Shown piece by piece: positions 6,764 through 9,846 of a stretch of DNA of 9,846 nucleotides; the stretch's first letter is position 1; the number at the start of each line of letters is the position of its first letter. Below the pieces are notes generated by a model that was not told the origin of the DNA, made no database searches, and was given only the letters and a program-made list of their open reading frames with translations. The position numbers were made by a program, and so were the translations under genes. The DNA is from an uncultured Cardiobacterium sp. (lineage in GTDB: Bacteria > Pseudomonadota > Gammaproteobacteria > Cardiobacteriales > Cardiobacteriaceae), in the NCBI RefSeq assembly GCF_938028185.1, contig NZ_CALJAH010000033.1, forward strand, positions 1 through 9,846, given 5' to 3'.

Positions 6764-6781
6764 CAGAAAATACGTTTTCTG
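6764..6781. repeat. Short perfect inverted repeat in the divergent intergenic region
   Basis: CAGAAAA (6764-6770) and TTTTCTG (6775-6781) are perfect inverted arms around TACG. The repeat lies about 50 bases upstream of the secreted-protein gene. It has no T tract beyond its own arm, so it is not a normal terminator. It could be an operator or a hairpin in the leader. The rest of the gap between 6717 and 6975 shows only the candidate promoter near 6918 and a weak AACCC/GGGTT repeat at 6863-6877. Confidence 0.4.
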
Positions 6782-6917
6782 CGAACAGCAAAGTATCATC
6801 TTGCATTTCAACAGATTAACGCTACCGGGATGCTGCTGCCCCGCTCCGGACGGCGTTGACGCAACCCGCATGGGGTTCTGAACAGACGCACCGGATGAAC
6901 CCTGCCAACAACCACCC

Positions 6918-6947
6918 TTGAAACCGCGACCGTCAGCGCCATATCCG
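6918..6947 (+). promoter_or_regulatory. Candidate promoter of the DUF896-GNAT unit
   Basis: A good -35 box, TTGAAA (6918-6923), is followed after 18 bases by TATCCG (6942-6947), a weak -10. The start site would be near 6954, giving a short leader that carries the AAAGGAG ribosome binding site at 6963-6969. The weak -10 keeps this tentative. Confidence 0.3.
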
Positions 6948-6975
6948 CTACATTCCATTAATAAAGGAGCATCCG

Positions 6976-7209
6976 ATGACCATACCCGTCCTGAACCGCA
7001 TCAACGAACTGGCGCACATCGCCAAAAGCCGCCCCCTCACCGCCGAAGAAACCGCCGAACGCGACCAGCTGCGGCGCGAATACCTTGCCGCCATCCGCGG
7101 CCAGGTGGACGGGCACCTGCTCGCTACCCGCATCGTCGATAGCGACGGCAACGACGTTACCCCGCAAAAACTGCGCGAGGCACAGGAAGCGCAGCACAAC
7201 CCGCACTGA
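6976..7209 (+). CDS. DUF896 (YnzC/UPF0291) family small protein
   Basis: The 77-residue product matches B. subtilis YnzC along its whole length: the RINELA start, then LTAEE, LRREYLAAIR, the near-invariant GNDVTPQKL (58-66) and a terminal histidine. The family is a small two-helix hairpin with a more open C-terminal part. Its function is unknown; in B. subtilis ynzC lies in the SOS-induced yneA operon. An AAAGGAG ribosome binding site six bases upstream fixes the ATG. Two bases separate its stop from the next ATG, so it is co-transcribed with the GNAT gene. As far as I know the family is centred on Firmicutes, so its presence beside gammaproteobacterial genes is unexpected. Its high G+C matches the neighbours, so any transfer would be old. 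Confidence 0.88.
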   Translation: MTIPVLNRINELAHIAKSRPLTAEETAERDQLRREYLAAIRGQVDGHLLATRIVDSDGNDVTPQKLREAQEAQHNPH

Positions 7210-7211
7210 TT

Positions 7212-7793
7212 ATGCCCATCCGCCCCGCCCGCGCCGAAGACGCTGCCGCTCTCGCCCCCATCATCCTGCCCGTGCTGGAAGCGATGGAGCTGCCCTTCCT
7301 CGCCCGTCACGGTCTGGAAACCACGCGCACCCTGCTCGCCAGCGCCATCGCCCATCCCGGCTACCGCTACGGCTACGCGCGCGGTATCGTCCACATCAGC
7401 GATGGCCGCATCACCGGCGTCGCCTTCGGCTACCCCAGCGAAGACGAAGCGCAGATTGACCAGCCCTTCAGCGTCGTGCTGCAACAGCACCGCCTTGACC
7501 CGGCGCACCGCCTCTTTACCGACCTCGAAGCCTTCCCGGACGAGTGGTATCTCGATACCCTCGCCGTCGCGCCGCAACAACGCGGGCGTGGTATCGGCGC
7601 GGCGCTGTTGCACGCCCTGCCCGAAGTGGCGCTGGCGAGCGGCAAAAACCGCATCGGCCTCAACGTGGACGAAACCAACCCCGGCGCGCGCCGCCTCTAC
7701 AGCCGCCTCGGCTACCAGACCGTCGGCACGCGGCAACTAAGCGGACACCGCTACGAACATATGCAGAAAACATTGAATCATCGCAAACATTGA
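7212..7793 (+). CDS. GNAT family N-acetyltransferase
   Basis: This 193-residue protein has the GCN5-related acetyltransferase fold, which moves an acetyl group from acetyl-CoA to an amine. It opens with the common MPIRPARAEDAAAL beta-strand and helix. Motif A, which binds the pyrophosphate of acetyl-CoA, is WYLDTLAVAPQQRGRGIGAA (112-131) with the Q/R-x-x-G-x-G loop. The helix and strand after it carry NVDETNPGARRLYSRLGY (151-168), typical of motif B and the residues that contact CoA. The segment between about 30 and 110 is longer than in minimal GNATs and probably shapes the substrate site. The substrate cannot be read from the sequence. It follows the DUF896 gene after two bases and is followed by a strong terminator. 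Confidence 0.9.
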   Translation: MPIRPARAEDAAALAPIILPVLEAMELPFLARHGLETTRTLLASAIAHPGYRYGYARGIVHISDGRITGVAFGYPSEDEAQIDQPFSVVLQQHRLDPAHRLFTDLEAFPDEWYLDTLAVAPQQRGRGIGAALLHALPEVALASGKNRIGLNVDETNPGARRLYSRLGYQTVGTRQLSGHRYEHMQKTLNHRKH

Positions 7794-7797
7794 ACGG

Positions 7798-7823
7798 AAG
7801 CCGCCCCCAAAGGGCGGTTTTTT
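7798..7823 (+). terminator. Intrinsic terminator after the GNAT gene
   Basis: CCGCCC (7801-7806) pairs with GGGCGG (7812-7817) around a five-base loop, extended by A-T and G-T pairs, and is followed by six T. It starts only a few bases after the GNAT stop codon. It ends the DUF896-GNAT transcript and separates it from the Slam promoter. Confidence 0.92.
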
Positions 7824-7833
7824 CACAATCCGT

Positions 7834-7860
7834 TTGAAATACAAGCGGGAAGTGTATACT
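7834..7860 (+). promoter_or_regulatory. Candidate promoter of the Slam gene
   Basis: A strong -10 box TATACT (7855-7860) lies 15 bases after TTGAAA (7834-7839). The spacing is short; a 17-base spacing would use GTTTGA instead. It lies directly after the terminator and about 35 bases before the ATG, where a start would be expected. I see no convincing Fur box, although many Slam substrates are iron-regulated. Confidence 0.5.
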
Positions 7861-7895
7861 TGCGCCCCAATTTTGCCCGCAAAGAGAACCGAACA

Positions 7896-9320
7896 ATGCG
7901 ACTGATTACCCTGATTTCCCTCACCCTTTTCAACGGCATCGCCCTCGCACAAAACATCCCGCCCGCGCCGGTGCGCGAAACTGCCACCCCGGACGCCCGC
8001 CTGCCCGACAGCGCCGAACACGCCGTCGAAGACAAAAACCAGGCACAAAAACAACAGGCGCAAGTCATGCACGTCACCGAAGCCGAACTGCTCGCTGACC
8101 CGGCGCTGCTCGCCAACGCCCTAGACAGCGCCATCATCAACGGCGACGCCGATGCCGTCGCCATGCTGCTGCCCATCTACAAAAAACTGCCCGCCGACAA
8201 ACAGGACAAAATGCTGCTGCGCTTTGGCGAAGCAATGAAAGCGCGCGCCGACGGCGACCTCAACCTCGCCATCGCCCGCCTGCGCGAAATGATTGCCGAA
8301 GACCCCAGCCTGCAACCGGTGCGCCTGCATCTGGCGATGGCCTTGCTCGCCGACCACCAGGACGAAGCGGCACGCGGCCAGCTCGAAAAACTGCGCTCGG
8401 ACAACCTGCCCGAAGACATCCGCAACATCGTCAACCAGGCGCTGGAAACCCTGCGCGAACGCCGCAGCTGGACATTTAACGCCAGCGGCTACTACCGCCA
8501 CGACCGCAACATCAACGACGCGCCGCGCCAACGCGAGCGACAAGTCGGCAACGGCAAATGGACCTTCCCCGCGCCGAAAAACGCGCACGGCGTGCATCTC
8601 GACGTCTCCGCCGAACGCCGCATCCCCATCAAAAACGGCTTTTACGGCCAGGTAGAAGCGGGCGTCGTCACCGACTGGTTCTGGGACGCGCACAAATACG
8701 ACGATTTCCGCCTGCGCGCCGGCGCGGGTGTCGGCTGGCAAAACTCGCGCTGGGACATCAGCCTCACCCCGTTCATCCAGCGCCGCATCTACGCCAGCAA
8801 AGGCTATTCCACCAACCTCGGCGTGGACGGCAACGTCTCCTACTGGATTACCCCGCGCTGGCGCATCAGCAGCGCGGTGCAGGGAATGCACAAACACCAC
8901 GACAGCCGCAAATGGCTCAACGGCAACCAGTACTACGGCAGCCTCAACCTCCTCTTTGCACCGAACGCACGCCAATACTGGTTTGCGGGCGCGAACGCGA
9001 TGCGCAGCCAGGCGCTGGACAGCTCGGACGCCTTCAAACGCTACGGCCTCAGCGCCGGCTGGGGACAAGAGTGGGGCTGGGGGATGTCCACCCGCCTGAG
9101 CGGCAACATCGCCTACCGCACATACGACGGCAAGGACTTCTTCGGCATTGAACGCAAAGACCACGAATACGGCGCGACGCTCAGCCTCTGGAATCGCAAC
9201 TTCTACTTCTGGGGCATCACCCCGCGCCTGACCTTCACCTGGGACAAAACGCGCAGCAACCACTTCTATTACGACAACCACAACGCGGATGTCTATTTGG
9301 AGTTTAGCAAGTCGTTTTGA
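7896..9320 (+). CDS. Surface lipoprotein assembly modifier (Slam, DUF560) outer-membrane protein
   Basis: Slam proteins move certain lipoproteins across the outer membrane so that they face outwards; in Neisseria the clients include TbpB, LbpB and fHbp. The 474-residue precursor has a signal peptide (MRLITLISLTLFNGIALA). A periplasmic alpha-helical part with TPR character follows (about 60-188: LRFGEAMKARADGDLNLA, then VRLHLAMALLADHQDEAARG and QLEKLRSDNLPEDIRNIV). A C-terminal beta-barrel covers about 190-474. The junction RRSWTFNASGYYRHDRNIND (189-208) is the typical DUF560 signature. The barrel is full of alternating aromatic strands (FYGQVEAGVVTDWFW, YWFAGANAM) and ends in YLEFSKSF, with the C-terminal Phe used for Bam insertion. 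The ATG at 7896 gives an ideal signal peptide; a frame extension to 7860 would spoil it. The Shine-Dalgarno sequence is modest (AAAGAGAA). No client lipoprotein gene lies beside it in this window. Confidence 0.88.
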   Translation: MRLITLISLTLFNGIALAQNIPPAPVRETATPDARLPDSAEHAVEDKNQAQKQQAQVMHVTEAELLADPALLANALDSAIINGDADAVAMLLPIYKKLPADKQDKMLLRFGEAMKARADGDLNLAIARLREMIAEDPSLQPVRLHLAMALLADHQDEAARGQLEKLRSDNLPEDIRNIVNQALETLRERRSWTFNASGYYRHDRNINDAPRQRERQVGNGKWTFPAPKNAHGVHLDVSAERRIPIKNGFYGQVEAGVVTDWFWDAHKYDDFRLRAGAGVGWQNSRWDISLTPFIQRRIYASKGYSTNLGVDGNVSYWITPRWRISSAVQGMHKHHDSRKWLNGNQYYGSLNLLFAPNARQYWFAGANAMRSQALDSSDAFKRYGLSAGWGQEWGWGMSTRLSGNIAYRTYDGKDFFGIERKDHEYGATLSLWNRNFYFWGITPRLTFTWDKTRSNHFYYDNHNADVYLEFSKSF

Positions 9321-9410
9321 TAAGAGGAAAATAACATATTTAGTATCTATGTACTTTCTTGAATCAGATTTAATTAAAGAATAAAATTTGAATTAGTGAG
9401 AAAGTAATTA

Positions 9411-9427
9411 AAAATTGCAGCAATTTT
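9411..9427. repeat. Short AT-rich inverted repeat before the last gene
   Basis: AAAATTG (9411-9417) and CAATTTT (9421-9427) are inverted arms around CAG. The repeat lies about 90 bases after the Slam stop and 40 before the next ATG. It could be a weak terminator or an operator. In DNA this AT-rich, a chance origin is also likely. Confidence 0.3.
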
Positions 9428-9468
9428 AGTGCAATAATTGATTTTTAAAATAGAAGGAAATTTGATTT

Positions 9469-9846
9469 ATGTATAGTCAATTAGCTATCATCCATGAGTT
9501 TGTAAAATTAACACACTCAAATAATGCGACAATCAAATTTAGAGATAATATATTGGATTTGAATGATAAAAAAGTCAGAGAAACAGTTGATTCAGCATTG
9601 AATGCTATTGGTACAGAAGACAATCGTATTATGAGAGGGATATTTTTAGATAATGGCAGAGAAGGTAATTTTCCTAGGAATAGTATTATTTTATTTGAGA
9701 CACTTGCCAAAAATAATAATATTATATCTAGCCAAGAGGTAGAGAATGAATTTATTAATTTGACAAAAATAGCCACAGAAGAAATAAAATCAGAATCTAT
9801 AAAACCAATATCATCAAAAATGTCTACAGGCGGTTATTTGTTATTT
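9469..9846 (+). CDS. 37-kDa nucleoid-associated protein (NdpA/YejK-like), 3'-truncated by the window edge
   Basis: The frame is open from the ATG at 9469 to the last base, giving 126 residues and no stop. A GAAGGA ribosome binding site lies about ten bases upstream. The order of features resembles the NA37/NdpA family (E. coli YejK, about 335 aa). An early LAIIHEFVKL strand is followed by the polar strand IKFRDNILDL and a helix. Then comes a variable part, a helix FINLTKIATEEIKSE, and a glycine strand STGGYLLF at the cut end, matching GGFVLF in YejK. YejK binds the nucleoid; its exact role is unknown. About one third of the protein is visible, so the assignment rests on pattern rather than strong identity. 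The low G+C and codon use mark it as foreign compared with the rest of the window. An unrelated phage or island protein is the main alternative. Confidence 0.62.
   Translation, partial: MYSQLAIIHEFVKLTHSNNATIKFRDNILDLNDKKVRETVDSALNAIGTEDNRIMRGIFLDNGREGNFPRNSIILFETLAKNNNIISSQEVENEFINLTKIATEEIKSESIKPISSKMSTGGYLLF

Larger units (their letters stand above)
9321..9846. other. Edge of an AT-rich, probably acquired island
   Basis: From the base after the Slam stop codon, base composition falls to about 26% G+C (hand count, 136 of 526), while the rest of the window looks close to 60%. Codons such as AGA, ATA and TTA, rare in the neighbours, become common. The change is abrupt. No tRNA gene, direct repeat or integrase is visible at the border. 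The gap 9321-9468 holds no gene that I can support. Confidence 0.85.

Noticed and set aside
5739..6881. Plus-strand frame (380 codons) opposite the secreted-protein gene
   Set aside because: It is rich in Arg and Ile without domain pattern, while the minus-strand frame has a strong ribosome binding site and a signal peptide.
6761..6958. Small minus-strand frame (65 codons) in the divergent gap
   Set aside because: It has no good ribosome binding site and no recognisable pattern, and it would cross the probable promoter region.
8121..9281. Long minus-strand frame (386 codons) opposite the Slam gene
   Set aside because: The translation is rich in Val, Ala and Gly with no motif, as expected for the reverse complement of a GC-rich gene; the Slam frame has a signal peptide, a family signature and a barrel end.
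9477..9776. Minus-strand frame of 99 codons in the AT-rich segment, with hydrophobic stretches
   Set aside because: It is antisense to the plus-strand frame, which has a ribosome binding site, extends without stop to the window edge and resembles the NdpA family. The hydrophobic look comes from reversed Asn/Lys/Glu-rich codons.
1..9846. CRISPR array, tRNA or rRNA genes, insertion sequence
   Set aside because: I saw no regularly spaced repeats, no cloverleaf with a conserved T-loop, no rRNA segment and no transposase or terminal inverted repeats in the window.

Overview
This window looks like a chromosomal segment of a gammaproteobacterium. The gene set and protein sequences (RNase G, the rpsP-rimM-trmD-rplS operon, rsmD-coaD, a Slam-type outer-membrane protein) suit a host-associated lineage such as the Cardiobacteriaceae. 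That placement is an inference from gene content and a G+C that looks close to 60%; no marker here fixes the genus.

Layout. Positions 1-1429 (+) hold nearly all of rng (RNase G), lacking only the first few codons. It converges on a minus-strand operon, read from right to left: rpsP (4220-3972), rimM (3967-3422), trmD (3418-2663, GTG start), rplS (2666-2304) and a cysQ-like phosphatase gene (2311-1469) that overlaps the end of rplS. Upstream of it lies a single-gene unit for a small Lpp-like lipoprotein (4599-4369), with a clear promoter -10 box, a strong ribosome binding site and a perfect hairpin terminator. A second minus-strand operon follows: a secreted Sel1/TPR-like protein of unknown function (6716-5736), rsmD (5739-5149) and coaD (5152-4655), joined by ATGA overlaps.

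From 6976 the genes run on the plus strand. A DUF896 (YnzC-like) small protein and a GNAT acetyltransferase form a two-gene unit that ends in a strong intrinsic terminator. A Slam-type surface lipoprotein assembly modifier (7896-9320) follows with its own promoter. Directly after its stop codon the composition drops to about 26% G+C (hand count, 136 of 526 bases), and the 5' part of a gene for a 37-kDa nucleoid-associated (NdpA/YejK-like) protein begins at 9469 and runs off the end. This looks like the edge of a horizontally acquired island.

How the genes work together. Most of the window serves translation and RNA metabolism: ribosomal proteins S16 and L19, 16S maturation by RimM, RsmD and RNase G, and tRNA m1G37 methylation by TrmD. 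Two genes serve nucleotide and cofactor metabolism: CoaD makes dephospho-CoA and CysQ removes PAP, which arises in sulfate assimilation and from CoA-dependent phosphopantetheinyl transfer. Three proteins act at the cell envelope: the Lpp-like lipoprotein, the secreted Sel1-like protein and Slam. No complete new multi-gene system is visible. The best leads are the AT-rich island edge, the Slam gene without a substrate gene beside it, the DUF896 gene in what looks like a proteobacterium, and the unknown secreted protein tied to rsmD-coaD.
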